NCBI GenBank assembly: GCA_017470505.1 | Contig: JAFUYO010000015.1 | Span: 62,001-126,000, forward strand | Direction: 5' to 3' | DNA length: 64,000 nucleotides | Source: Butyrivibrio sp. | GTDB lineage: Bacteria; Bacillota; Clostridia; Lachnospirales; Lachnospiraceae | Shown here: in pieces, positions 45,038-52,934 of the stretch | How positions within the stretch are numbered: position 1 is the stretch's first letter | Layout: each line of letters starts with the position of its first letter | Notes under the pieces: generated by a model | Databases searched by the model: none | What the model saw: the letters and a program-made list of their open reading frames with translations, nothing else | What the model was told of the DNA's origin: nothing | Position numbers and translations under genes: made by a program

Positions 45038-45588
45038 GAGTTATAGCAGGATCCGCAAGAAGGCTCCGTCTCGTGACCCCTGAGGGCGATGACACGAGAC
45101 CGACGCAGGACAGGATAAAAGAAACTCTTTTTAACATGATACAGAATCAGATCCCCGGGGCTGTATTTATAGACCTCTTTGCAGGCAGCGGCGGAATCGG
45201 AATAGAGGCTCTCTCCAGAGGGGCCAGAAAGGCATATTTCATAGAAAACTCAAATGCGGCCTACAAGTGTATCCTGAAGAACCTTGCGACCACTCATTTT
45301 GAGGAAGTCTCTGCCGTTCTCAAACAGGATGTCATCCTGGGACTTCGGAATATAAGAGAGGATGAGGCAGACATCATATTCATCGACCCGCCATATCACG
45401 GTGAGAACTACGAAAGAACATTATCGCAGCTGTCACAGATGAAATATGTCACTGAAAATACCATGCTGATAGCCGAGTCAGCTCTTGATATGGACTTTTC
45501 TTTTGCGGAAAACTACGGCTTTAGAGTCACAAGAGAAAAGGAGTACAAGACCAATAAGCATGTATTTCTATACAGAAAGGCAGATTAA
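45034..45588 (+). CDS. rsmD: 16S rRNA (guanine(966)-N2)-methyltransferase
   Basis: A 184-residue SAM-dependent enzyme with MRVIAGSARRLRL and TRPTQDRIKETLFNM at the N-terminus, the SAM-binding FIDLFAGSGGIGIEALSRGA, and the catalytic DPPY in IIFIDPPYHGE. It modifies G966 of 16S rRNA. The ATG shares ATGA with the parC stop. coaD follows 3 bp later, the usual rsmD-coaD pair. Confidence 0.95.
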   Translation: MRVIAGSARRLRLVTPEGDDTRPTQDRIKETLFNMIQNQIPGAVFIDLFAGSGGIGIEALSRGARKAYFIENSNAAYKCILKNLATTHFEEVSAVLKQDVILGLRNIREDEADIIFIDPPYHGENYERTLSQLSQMKYVTENTMLIAESALDMDFSFAENYGFRVTREKEYKTNKHVFLYRKAD

Positions 45589-45591
45589 CAG

Positions 45592-46113
45592 ATGAAGACA
45601 GCGGTTTATCCCGGAAGCTTTGACCCGGTTACCTACGGGCACCTGGACATAATCAAAAGAGCATCACAGATGTTCGATGAAGTAATAGTTGCCGTTATGG
45701 TGAATTCAGCCAAAACTCCATTGTTTAGCCTTGATGAACGTGTTAAAATGTTAAGAGAATCTGTAAAGGACTTGGGCAATGTCCGGATCGAGTCTTTTGG
45801 AGGACTCCTTATCGATTACTGCGGAAAAAATGACATTCACATTGTCATCAGAGGTCTCAGAGCAATAACGGATTTTGAGTACGAACTGCAGATAGCCCAG
45901 ACCAATAAGGAGCTGTCTCATAACAAGGTTGATACAGTTTTTTTGACAACAAGTCTTGAGTATTCCTATCTGTCAAGCTCTGTTGTCAAGGAGATTGCCA
46001 GCTATAATGGGGATATAACTCCGTGTGTTCCGGAGTTTATAGCAAATAGCCTATATGAGAAGTACGGATTCAACAAAGAGATAGGGGGAAGACCATATGA
46101 CCAGCAGGATTGA
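45592..46113 (+). CDS. coaD: Pantetheine-phosphate adenylyltransferase
   Basis: The 173-residue nucleotidyltransferase makes dephospho-CoA. It has YPGSFDPVTYGHLDII with the TxGH nucleotide-binding motif, IVIRGLRAITDFEYE, and TSLEYSYLSSSVVKEIA. It forms an rsmD-coaD unit. The last 17 bases overlap the start of the next gene in a different frame. Confidence 0.97.
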   Translation: MKTAVYPGSFDPVTYGHLDIIKRASQMFDEVIVAVMVNSAKTPLFSLDERVKMLRESVKDLGNVRIESFGGLLIDYCGKNDIHIVIRGLRAITDFEYELQIAQTNKELSHNKVDTVFLTTSLEYSYLSSSVVKEIASYNGDITPCVPEFIANSLYEKYGFNKEIGGRPYDQQD

Positions 46114-46759
46114 GCAACTGATTGATGAGATTGAGACCTACATTGACAATTGTAAGCCGCAGCCTCTGTCACAGACGAAGATCATTGTCAACAAGGAAGA
46201 GATAGACGAGCTCCTAAGAGAACTCAGGAGCAAGACCCCTGAGGAGATAAAGAGATACCAGAAGATCATCAGCAACAAGGAAGCAATCCTCAACGACGCC
46301 CGCAAGAAGGCTCAGGAGCTCATAGATGAGGCAACTGTCCACACGAACGAGCTCATCAACGAGCACGAGATCATGCAGCAGGCATACGCTCAGGCCAATG
46401 ATGTTGTCTCACAGGCCGCCATGCAGGCAAAAGAGATATTGGACAACGCCATGAACGAAGCCAATGAGATGAAGGCCGCAGCTGTCACATACACTGACCA
46501 GCTCCTTGCAGGAGTTGAGAGCATCATACAGCAGTCCATCGATGCGACCAGCAAAAATAACGACGACATCATAGAGTCCGTCAAGCAGAACAGCATCAAT
46601 ATTGTCAAGGAAGTCTCTCAGAGCAATGACAATATCCTCTCTGCCCTGACACAGTACAGTGAGGTTATAAGGTCAAACAGAGCGGATCTGTATCCGCCTT
46701 CAACAGGGATAGGCGCATCTCCCCAGGGTGAGAACATAAATCTTGATATGTTAAACTGA
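46097..46759 (+). CDS. Coiled-coil protein overlapping coaD, function unknown
   Basis: A 220-residue almost fully helical protein. After IEQLIDEIETYID and a short break, residues 40-185 form a long coiled coil rich in Glu, Lys, Ala and Asn (EAILNDARKKAQELIDEA, then AKEILDNAMNEANEMKAAAV). Databases often label similar proteins as ATPase or V-type ATPase subunit H because of low-complexity similarity, which I do not accept. The start lies inside coaD with AGGGGGAAG ahead, so the two are coupled. The position next to rsmD-coaD is one I have seen in Lachnospiraceae. A DivIVA-like scaffold is possible but unproven. Confidence 0.75.
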   Translation: MTSRIEQLIDEIETYIDNCKPQPLSQTKIIVNKEEIDELLRELRSKTPEEIKRYQKIISNKEAILNDARKKAQELIDEATVHTNELINEHEIMQQAYAQANDVVSQAAMQAKEILDNAMNEANEMKAAAVTYTDQLLAGVESIIQQSIDATSKNNDDIIESVKQNSINIVKEVSQSNDNILSALTQYSEVIRSNRADLYPPSTGIGASPQGENINLDMLN

Positions 46760-46768
46760 TATTATACT

Positions 46769-46898
46769 CGATAACGAAATTGCATTCCGTTATCGGTATA
46801 AACTTATGCACACGATCGCATAATGAAATTTTGCAGCTACGCTGCATGCGGTCGGCGCTAACTCATTAACGAAATGGAAAAGAATTTCGTTAATGAGT
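46769..46898. repeat. Structured palindromic intergenic element
   Basis: The 211-bp gap holds three palindromes in a row. First, 46769-46795: 12-bp arms (one mismatch) with core CGATAACG / CGTTATCG. Second, 46813-46854: CGATCGCA / TGCGGTCG enclosing TGCAGC-TAC-GCTGCA. Third, 46861-46898: ACTCATTAACGAAAT and ATTTCGTTAATGAGT, perfect 15-bp arms with an 8-nt loop. TAACGAAAT occurs in both outer elements. It looks like an interspersed repeat unit, not a simple terminator. Confidence 0.6.
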
Positions 46899-46906
46899 AT
46901 ACATTT

Positions 46907-46940
46907 AAAAGCTGCCGCTTTGCGCGACAGCTTTTCTTTG
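46907..46940 (+). terminator. Terminator-like hairpin before the amidase gene
   Basis: AAAAGCTG(C)CGC at 46907-46918 pairs with GCG(A)CAGCTTTT at 46924-46935, followed by CTTT. It probably ends the rsmD-coaD transcript. Confidence 0.6.
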
Positions 46941-46971
46941 AGAACAGCATTTGATAAGGAGACTGAATAAA

Positions 46972-48054
46972 TTGAAACAATTTAAGAAAACTGTTTTAAA
47001 GAACATAATTATGGTGCTTACAGCACTTGTCCTGGTCCTTTCCCCTATATCGTACCCGCACTTTACGATAAGGTCTTTTGCGGAGAATAAGCCTGTCATC
47101 GTTGTCATCGACCCGGGACACGGCGGGGGAGGAAATGCCAACTTAGGAGCTGTGTACAACGCCCTGACTGAAAAGGACTTAACCCTGCAGCTTGCCAGGG
47201 CTCTTAAGGCTGAACTTGACAGGTACGACAATGTCTCCGTGATCCTCACAAGGACTGAGGACACGCCCCTTACTCTGGAGCAGAGAGCTGTTTTTGCTAA
47301 AGAAAATAACGCCGACTTTTTGTTCAGCATCCACTTCAATGCTTCGCCAATTAAGAATGAGCACATTTTCTACGGGTCAGAGGTCTGGACCTCGGCTTTC
47401 AGCCCCTACTATCAGAAGGGCTATGACTTTGGACAGCTCGTCATGGGCGAATGGAACGGGCTCGGGCTCTACCAGAAGGGAGTAAAGACCAGGATCGGAA
47501 AAAAGGGTGATGACTACTACGGCATCATCAGACAATCCGTCAAAAGAAATATTCCCTGCGTCATATTAGAGCACGCATATCTCGACTGCACTACAGATGC
47601 TTCTGTCCTTAAGACTGCCGGCTTTATCGAAAAGCTCGCGGTGGCAGACGCCACAGCGATGGCCAAGTACTTTAAATTAAGATCTCCTTCAGGCGCCGAT
47701 TATTCAGGCTTTACCTATACCAATACGCTTTACCCTGCCGGCAATCTCTACCAGGATGTGACAGGCCCCGATGTGTGCAGCGCCAAAGTTCTGGCAGCAG
47801 ACCCTGCCCGCGGAAACATTCTCGTTGAGCTTACGACCAGCGACAAACAGAGCCCTGTCATCTACTTCAGCTACAGCTACGACGGAGGAAATACTTTTTC
47901 GCCGCTTCAGATGTGGGACAGGACAAAGAACACCCAGTCATTTAACGTGGTAGTTCCGCCGAAGACGGTTAATCCCAAAATCGTCGTCAGAAGCTACAAC
48001 AACTATGAGCAGATGTCAGAGAGTAACCTCGTTGATGTCACAGGTATATTCTAA
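46972..48054 (+). CDS. N-acetylmuramoyl-L-alanine amidase (Amidase_3), exported
   Basis: The 360-residue product has a signal peptide (KTVLKNIIMVLTALVLVLSP), then an Amidase_3 domain (about 40-240) with VIDPGHGG, NADFLFSIHFNAS and ILEHAYLD, giving the zinc ligands His, Glu, His and the catalytic Glu. It cuts the stem peptide from peptidoglycan outside the cell. A C-terminal beta-rich domain of about 110 residues (SPVIYFSYSYDGGNTFS) may bind the wall. The start is TTG 46972 with AAGGAG ahead; the TTG at 46951 lies before that site and is unlikely. Confidence 0.9.
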   Translation: MKQFKKTVLKNIIMVLTALVLVLSPISYPHFTIRSFAENKPVIVVIDPGHGGGGNANLGAVYNALTEKDLTLQLARALKAELDRYDNVSVILTRTEDTPLTLEQRAVFAKENNADFLFSIHFNASPIKNEHIFYGSEVWTSAFSPYYQKGYDFGQLVMGEWNGLGLYQKGVKTRIGKKGDDYYGIIRQSVKRNIPCVILEHAYLDCTTDASVLKTAGFIEKLAVADATAMAKYFKLRSPSGADYSGFTYTNTLYPAGNLYQDVTGPDVCSAKVLAADPARGNILVELTTSDKQSPVIYFSYSYDGGNTFSPLQMWDRTKNTQSFNVVVPPKTVNPKIVVRSYNNYEQMSESNLVDVTGIF

Positions 48055-48060
48055 CATTGT

Positions 48061-48159
48061 TAAGGCTCTTGACGCAGCATTTGGAAAATCAGGCAAGTAA
48101 ATTGTTCAAGTTATTTCGCTACAGTTCCTAAGGCTCTTAACGCGGTTATCGGAAAATCA
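48061..48159 (+). repeat. Imperfect direct repeat (2 copies, 68-bp period) before the RsuA-type gene
   Basis: A 31-nt unit beginning TAAGGCTCTT and ending GGAAAATCA occurs at 48061-48091 and 48129-48159, 25 of 31 bases identical. The second copy overlaps the 17-mer TCGCTACAGTTCCTAAG (48116-48132), which is also in the rpsB leader at 1150-1166. Confidence 0.65.
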
Positions 48160-48178
48160 TACGAGGTAAAGACTTATA

Positions 48179-48913
48179 TTGAGACTCGATAAATTCCTGG
48201 GCGATCAGGGAATCGGAACCAGGAAACAGATAAAAGAATATATAAAAAACGGTCGCTGCAGGGTAAATGGAGTTGTAGCTTCAAAGCCTGAACTGCACAT
48301 AGACCCGGATTGCGATGAGATAGCTTTTGACGACCTTGTCATCACCTATTCTGAGTTTCACTACTTTTTGCTCAATAAACCTGCAGGAGTAGTCTCAGCT
48401 ACGACAGATGGCAGGAACAGGACAGTCCTCGACCTCTTGTCAGAAGAAAACGTAAAGGGCTTAAGTCCCTGCGGAAGGCTCGATATTGATACGGAGGGGC
48501 TCCTTCTTTTGACAGACGACGGGCAGCTCATACATGAGCTTTTGTCGCCGAAAAAGCATGTTGACAAGACCTATGAGGTGCACCTGAAGAATCCCCTCTC
48601 AGATGATGATATAAATCTTCTTTGTGAGGGCGTAGACATAGGAGACAGGGATAAAGAAAACCTCCCGCTACTCACACTCCCTGCAAGAGTGGAAGGTACA
48701 AAAAGCGATGACAAAGACCGCCCTGTGATCCTTTTGACTATCCATGAGGGGCGTTTTCATCAGGTGAAGCGGATGATGGAAGCTGTCGGAAACGAAGTCC
48801 TTTTTTTGAGGCGCCTCTCCATGGGGAGTCTGACACTTGGCGATGACCTTAAACCCGGAGAGTACAGGATCCTTACTGAAAGTGAGATAAATTCTCTTAA
48901 GAGATCAGATTGA
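48179..48913 (+). CDS. RsuA/RluB family pseudouridine synthase
   Basis: A 244-residue enzyme with S4 domain (MRLDKFLGDQGIGTRKQIKE) and catalytic GRLDIDTEGLLLLTDDG, followed by EGRFHQVKRMMEAVGNEV. The last motif fits RsuA, which acts on U516 of 16S rRNA, better than RluB. The start is TTG 48179, with GAGGTAAA ahead in the repeat-derived leader. It is distinct from the paralogue at 23184. Confidence 0.9.
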   Translation: MRLDKFLGDQGIGTRKQIKEYIKNGRCRVNGVVASKPELHIDPDCDEIAFDDLVITYSEFHYFLLNKPAGVVSATTDGRNRTVLDLLSEENVKGLSPCGRLDIDTEGLLLLTDDGQLIHELLSPKKHVDKTYEVHLKNPLSDDDINLLCEGVDIGDRDKENLPLLTLPARVEGTKSDDKDRPVILLTIHEGRFHQVKRMMEAVGNEVLFLRRLSMGSLTLGDDLKPGEYRILTESEINSLKRSD

Positions 48914-48940
48914 AATAAATATAAGGAAACACATTTTTGC

Positions 48941-49543
48941 ATGAAAAAAGTATTAAAGGGTGAATTTGGCTATATAAATTACAGAAAGAAAACAGGGATA
49001 TTAAGGACAGCCGTGCTTCTTGCGGTACTTGTCCTAGTTTTTGTACTTGGTCTTGTAATCTTTGGATCAAGCAGGAACTATTTGAGTATCCTTGCAGCCC
49101 TTCTTTCACTTCCAACAGGGTGGAGCGGTGTAAACATGATAATGTTCCTGAGGGCAAAGCCGTGCTCAGATGCTGACCACGAGGTGATCCTGCAGCACGC
49201 GGGAAGCCTTCTCATACACTATGACCACCTGATCACTTCCTACGACAGAAATTTTTGCGTATCAGCTTCCACAGTCCTTGACAAAAACATCATCTGCTAC
49301 TTAAGTGATGATGATTCAGACCCGTCAGACCTTGAGAAGCACATAAAAAAGATGATGGCACAAAACGGCTACTCAAGCTACAGCGTCAAGGTCTTTGACG
49401 ACCTTAAAAAGTTCTGCGAGCGACTTACTCAGCTTGAGAGCCTTCGAAAGGACAAAAAAATAGATCCCGTCAAAATAGAAAATGACTGGGTTCCCGGAAC
49501 AGTGCAGACTCCGGCAGGAATTCTTATATCGATATCGCTGTGA
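48941..49543 (+). CDS. Membrane protein of unknown function
   Basis: A 200-residue protein with two adjacent N-terminal membrane segments (about 24-43 and 49-68; TAVLLAVLVLVFVLGLVIFG first) and a cytoplasmic alpha/beta domain of about 125 residues (CSDADHEVILQHAGSLLIHY, then AQNGYSSYSVKVFDDLKKF). I do not recognise a named family. It is placed between two pseudouridine synthase genes and overlaps the upstream region of the second, an arrangement that suggests cotranscription. AAGGAAAC lies ahead of the ATG. Confidence 0.75.
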   Translation: MKKVLKGEFGYINYRKKTGILRTAVLLAVLVLVFVLGLVIFGSSRNYLSILAALLSLPTGWSGVNMIMFLRAKPCSDADHEVILQHAGSLLIHYDHLITSYDRNFCVSASTVLDKNIICYLSDDDSDPSDLEKHIKKMMAQNGYSSYSVKVFDDLKKFCERLTQLESLRKDKKIDPVKIENDWVPGTVQTPAGILISISL

Positions 49544-49551
49544 GGAAGGTC

Positions 49552-50529
49552 ATGAAAGAGATTGTGATAGGAGACAATGAGGAGGGCAAGAAGCTTGACC
49601 GCTTTTTGACCTCATATTTAAAAGAAGCCTCGACAGGATTTATTTATAAAATGCTGAGGAAGAAGAATATCACCTTAAACGATAAGAAGGCTAAAGGGAC
49701 AGAGGTTCTCAAAAAGGGCGACAGCATAAAGATATTCTTCTCAGATGAGACCTTCCTCAAATTCCGCGGTGAAAAAGGCGGCGCAGGTAAAGATTTTGCA
49801 GGCGCCATAAGTAAATTGGGAGCTCTCCCTGTTATTTATGAGGACAGCGACATAGTCCTAGTAAATAAGCCCGCATCGGTTCTGTCACAGAAATCTTCTG
49901 CGGATGATCTGAGCCTCAATGAGTGGCTCCTTAACTACCTCTATGACAAAAAAGCTGTTACCGATAAGAGCCTTGAGACCTACAGACCTTCTGTCTGCAA
50001 CAGATTAGACCGCAACACCTCGGGGCTTGTCATCTGCGCAAAGTCTCTTAAGGGCGCACGCCTGATGAACAGCCTGATTAAGGAACGTCGCATCAGGAAA
50101 TTCTACAGGACCATCGTGACCGGGAATATTGAAGATTACGCGCATCTTACCGGATACCTCTTCAAGGACGAAAAGAAGAACGTGGTCCATATCAAGGAAG
50201 AAGACCCGGGGGATGAGAGATACTCATACATAGAGACCACTTACAGAAAGATAGAGTATTATAAGGACAAAGACTTATCGCTTTTGGAGGTTGAGCTAAT
50301 AACCGGTAAAACCCACCAGATAAGGGCCCACCTAAGTAGCATAGACCATCCGATAATCGGAGATGCCAAGTACGGTGGAGATATGAGTTTTGGACTTAAA
50401 TACCAGCTCCTTCACAGCTACAGGGTTGTGTTCCCTGCTGACCTCCCCGAAGGTTTTGAGCACCTCCGGGGAAGGGAGTTTATAGCCCGGGAGCCTTATG
50501 AGTTTTTGAAGATTACAGGAGGAGCCTGA
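49552..50529 (+). CDS. RluA/RluC family pseudouridine synthase
   Basis: A 325-residue enzyme with S4 domain (KLDRFLTSYLKEAS, about 12-75) and RluA-type catalytic domain: VLVNKPASVLSQ near 105, RLDRNTSGLVICAKS holding the catalytic Asp, and LITGKTHQIRAHLSSI. It would act on 23S rRNA like RluC, but the exact site is not assignable. I use ATG 49552, with GAGG 6 bp ahead; GTG 49540 is possible, overlapping the previous stop. recU follows one base after its stop. Confidence 0.9.
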   Translation: MKEIVIGDNEEGKKLDRFLTSYLKEASTGFIYKMLRKKNITLNDKKAKGTEVLKKGDSIKIFFSDETFLKFRGEKGGAGKDFAGAISKLGALPVIYEDSDIVLVNKPASVLSQKSSADDLSLNEWLLNYLYDKKAVTDKSLETYRPSVCNRLDRNTSGLVICAKSLKGARLMNSLIKERRIRKFYRTIVTGNIEDYAHLTGYLFKDEKKNVVHIKEEDPGDERYSYIETTYRKIEYYKDKDLSLLEVELITGKTHQIRAHLSSIDHPIIGDAKYGGDMSFGLKYQLLHSYRVVFPADLPEGFEHLRGREFIAREPYEFLKITGGA

Positions 50530-50530
50530 A

Positions 50531-51067
50531 ATGCCGACATGGAAATCAAGGGGGCTTCGCGGCTCCACCCTGGAGGATATGATAAACAGAACAAATGAGA
50601 GATATGAGGAGCTGGAGCTTGCACTTATCCAGAAGATTCCCACCCCCATAACTCCCATTAATATCGAAAAAGAGTCAAGACATATAACGCTTGCCTATTT
50701 CGACCAGAAGAGTACCGTCGACTATATTGGCGCTGTTCAGGGGATACCTGTCTGCTTTGACGCCAAGGAATGTGCCGGCACAACCTTTGCCCTTGAGAAC
50801 ATTCACGCCCACCAGGTTTCTTTCATGGAGAGGTTCGAGAGGCAGGAAGGCATTGCCTTCTTTCTGATCTATTTTACATCTATAAATGAGTTTTATTATC
50901 TACCCTTCAGAGGGCTCAGGGTCTTCTGGGAGAGAGCTGAAAAAGGTGGCAGAAAGAGCTTTCGCCGCGATGAGCTCGACGATATATATGTGATAAGTTC
51001 GCCGGGAGAAAACGGGATACTCATTCCGTTTCTCGACGCCCTTCAGACCGATCTCGACAGGCGCTGA
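50531..51067 (+). CDS. recU: Holliday junction resolvase RecU-like
   Basis: The 178-residue product has the RecU pattern: SRGLRGSTLEDMINRTNERY, KIPTPITP, the catalytic KSTVDYIG and FDAKE, NIHAHQVSFMERF, and FYYLPF. RecU resolves four-way DNA junctions and helps segregate chromosomes in Firmicutes, where it is often paired with pbp1. Here it lies in a run with pseudouridine synthase genes. ATG 50531 follows AGGAGG. The active-site Asp, Glu/Lys and Gln residues are in place, so it should be active. Confidence 0.92.
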   Translation: MPTWKSRGLRGSTLEDMINRTNERYEELELALIQKIPTPITPINIEKESRHITLAYFDQKSTVDYIGAVQGIPVCFDAKECAGTTFALENIHAHQVSFMERFERQEGIAFFLIYFTSINEFYYLPFRGLRVFWERAEKGGRKSFRRDELDDIYVISSPGENGILIPFLDALQTDLDRR

Positions 51068-51086
51068 TAAGTTCAGGATAAAATGA

Positions 51087-51115
51087 TTGACACATCAATT
51101 GATATAATGTACACT
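51087..51115 (+). promoter_or_regulatory. Promoter of the histidine operon
   Basis: TTGACA (51087-51092) and TACACT (51110-51115) are 17 bp apart. The downstream leader of about 50 nt contains CTAATATG (51118-51125) paired with CATATTAG (51138-51145). Confidence 0.5.
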
Positions 51116-51173
51116 CTCTAATATGGTAACAAGGTAGCATATTAGCACTGTGCATCATTAAAGTGAGGTTTAT

Positions 51174-52286
51174 ATGAACAGAGTTCTTTTACATACTCCG
51201 GACGGAGTCAGGGATATTTACGGCTCGGAGTGCAGCGACAGACTCCTTGTCAAAAACAGGATATACAGCAGGATGAAGAGTTTCGGGTACCGGGACATAG
51301 ACACCCCCACCTTTGAATACTTTGATGTGTTTGCAGAGGAGATAAACGCATCGGCAGCAAAGGAGCTATATAAGTTCTTTGACAAGGAAGGAAATACTCT
51401 TGTTCTTCGCCCGGATTTTACTCCCTCAATAGCAAGATGCGCATCCAAGGTAATGCTCGATGATGGAGAGAGTGTCAGGGTCGTGTACCAGGGCAAGTCT
51501 TTTCTCAACACATCGCTGTTGCAGGGCAAGCTCAAGGAGAACTACAGCATCGGAGTTGAGCTCTTTAATGACGATTCCGTCTACACCGATGCCGAGATGA
51601 TAGCTCTTTTGGTTGAGTCTTTAAAGGCCGCGGGACTATCTGAGTTTCAGGTCAGTATCGGAGATGCCGACTACTACAAGGGTATCTGCGAGGAGGCAGG
51701 GATTGATTCAGAGACTGAGGAGCTCGTCAGGGAGCAGATCCTGCAAAAGAACTACTTTGCAGCAGAGAGCATCATGAATGAGCGCGGAATCTCCGAAAAG
51801 TACAGTGACCTCATCGTAAAGGTATCTGAGTTTATCGGCTCCGACGATGCGCTCATTAGGGCGACAGAGCAGGTTACAAACTCCCGCTCAATTAAAGCCC
51901 TCGAGAGGCTGAAAAAGCTCTACATGGTCTTAAAAGAGTACAAAGTTGAAGGCTACGTTTCATTTGACCTTTCAATGCTCAGCAACTTCAATTATTATAC
52001 CGGCGTTATCTTTGCGGCCTATACCTACGGAGTGGGAGATGCGATAGCAAAGGGCGGGCGATACGACTCCCTCCTTGGCAAATACGGCAAAAACGCCCCC
52101 GCCATCGGTTTTGTCATAGTACTTGACGACCTTATGTCCGCTCTATACAGACAGAACATCGATATTGAACATGAGGAAGACGTTTTGGTCCTGGAATACA
52201 CTGAAAAAACCTTCCCCGATATGCTCTCAAAGGCCGGGGAGCTCAGGAGCCGGGGCAAAAAGGTTTCACTAATCCTGAAGAAATAA
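51174..52286 (+). CDS. hisZ: ATP phosphoribosyltransferase regulatory subunit HisZ
   Basis: HisZ is a class II histidyl-tRNA synthetase-like protein that lacks aminoacylation and is needed by short-form HisG. The 370-residue protein starts with TPDGVRDIYGSE and has DTPTFEYFDVF, LRPDFTPSIARCAS and a late GGRYDSLLGKYG. It is short of the anticodon-binding domain of real HisRS, in agreement with HisZ. The next gene, hisG, is of short form, so the pair makes the first enzyme of histidine synthesis. Confidence 0.93.
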   Translation: MNRVLLHTPDGVRDIYGSECSDRLLVKNRIYSRMKSFGYRDIDTPTFEYFDVFAEEINASAAKELYKFFDKEGNTLVLRPDFTPSIARCASKVMLDDGESVRVVYQGKSFLNTSLLQGKLKENYSIGVELFNDDSVYTDAEMIALLVESLKAAGLSEFQVSIGDADYYKGICEEAGIDSETEELVREQILQKNYFAAESIMNERGISEKYSDLIVKVSEFIGSDDALIRATEQVTNSRSIKALERLKKLYMVLKEYKVEGYVSFDLSMLSNFNYYTGVIFAAYTYGVGDAIAKGGRYDSLLGKYGKNAPAIGFVIVLDDLMSALYRQNIDIEHEEDVLVLEYTEKTFPDMLSKAGELRSRGKKVSLILKK

Positions 52287-52297
52287 GAGGTAGCGCA

Positions 52298-52933
52298 ATG
52301 AGATATCTTACTTTTGCACTGGGAAAAGGCAGACTTGTTAATTCCACAATGGAAATACTCGCAAAATGCGGGATAGAATGTGACGAGATCCTTGACAAGA
52401 AGACGAGAAAGCTCATCTTTACCAACGAGGAACGAGGGCTTAAATTCTTTCTGGCAAAGGGTCCGGATGTTCCCACCTATGTGGAGTACGGAGCAGCGGA
52501 TATCGGGATTGTCGGAGCAGACACCATACTCGAAGAGAACAGAAGAGTCTACGAGGTGCTTGACCTTGGATTTGGAAAGTGCAGGATGTGTGTGTGCGGA
52601 CCTCACGAGGCTTCAAGGCTCCTTGAGCACAGGGAGATGATACGTGTCGCAACCAAGTACCCGGGTATCGCCAAGGACTATTTTTTCAACAAAAAGCATC
52701 AGACCGTTGATATCATAAAGCTGAACGGCTCTGTTGAGCTCGGACCTATTGTAAATCTCTCCGATGTCATCGTCGATATTGTTGAGACGGGCTCTACCCT
52801 CAGAGAGAACGGACTTGAAGTCCTTGAGGAGATATGCCCACTCTCAGCGAGGATGATCGTCAACCAGGTCAGCATGCAGATGGAGACCGAGAGGATACGC
52901 AGTCTTATAAACAGCTTCAAGGAGAATTTGTAA
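52298..52933 (+). CDS. hisG: ATP phosphoribosyltransferase, short form
   Basis: The 211-residue HisG starts with LTFALGKGRL and has VEYGAADIGIVGADTI and the PRPP-binding DVIVDIVETGSTLRENGL. It lacks the C-terminal regulatory domain of long HisG, so feedback control should run through HisZ. AGAGGTAG precedes the ATG; hisD begins one base after its stop. Confidence 0.97.
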   Translation: MRYLTFALGKGRLVNSTMEILAKCGIECDEILDKKTRKLIFTNEERGLKFFLAKGPDVPTYVEYGAADIGIVGADTILEENRRVYEVLDLGFGKCRMCVCGPHEASRLLEHREMIRVATKYPGIAKDYFFNKKHQTVDIIKLNGSVELGPIVNLSDVIVDIVETGSTLRENGLEVLEEICPLSARMIVNQVSMQMETERIRSLINSFKENL

Positions 52934-52934
52934 T

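Noticed and set aside
46097..46759. V-type ATPase subunit
   Set aside because: The similarity is only coiled-coil composition, and no other V-ATPase genes are near.
51116..51173. T-box riboswitch ahead of the his operon
   Set aside because: The leader is only about 58 nt and lacks the conserved T-box sequence and the terminator/antiterminator pair.
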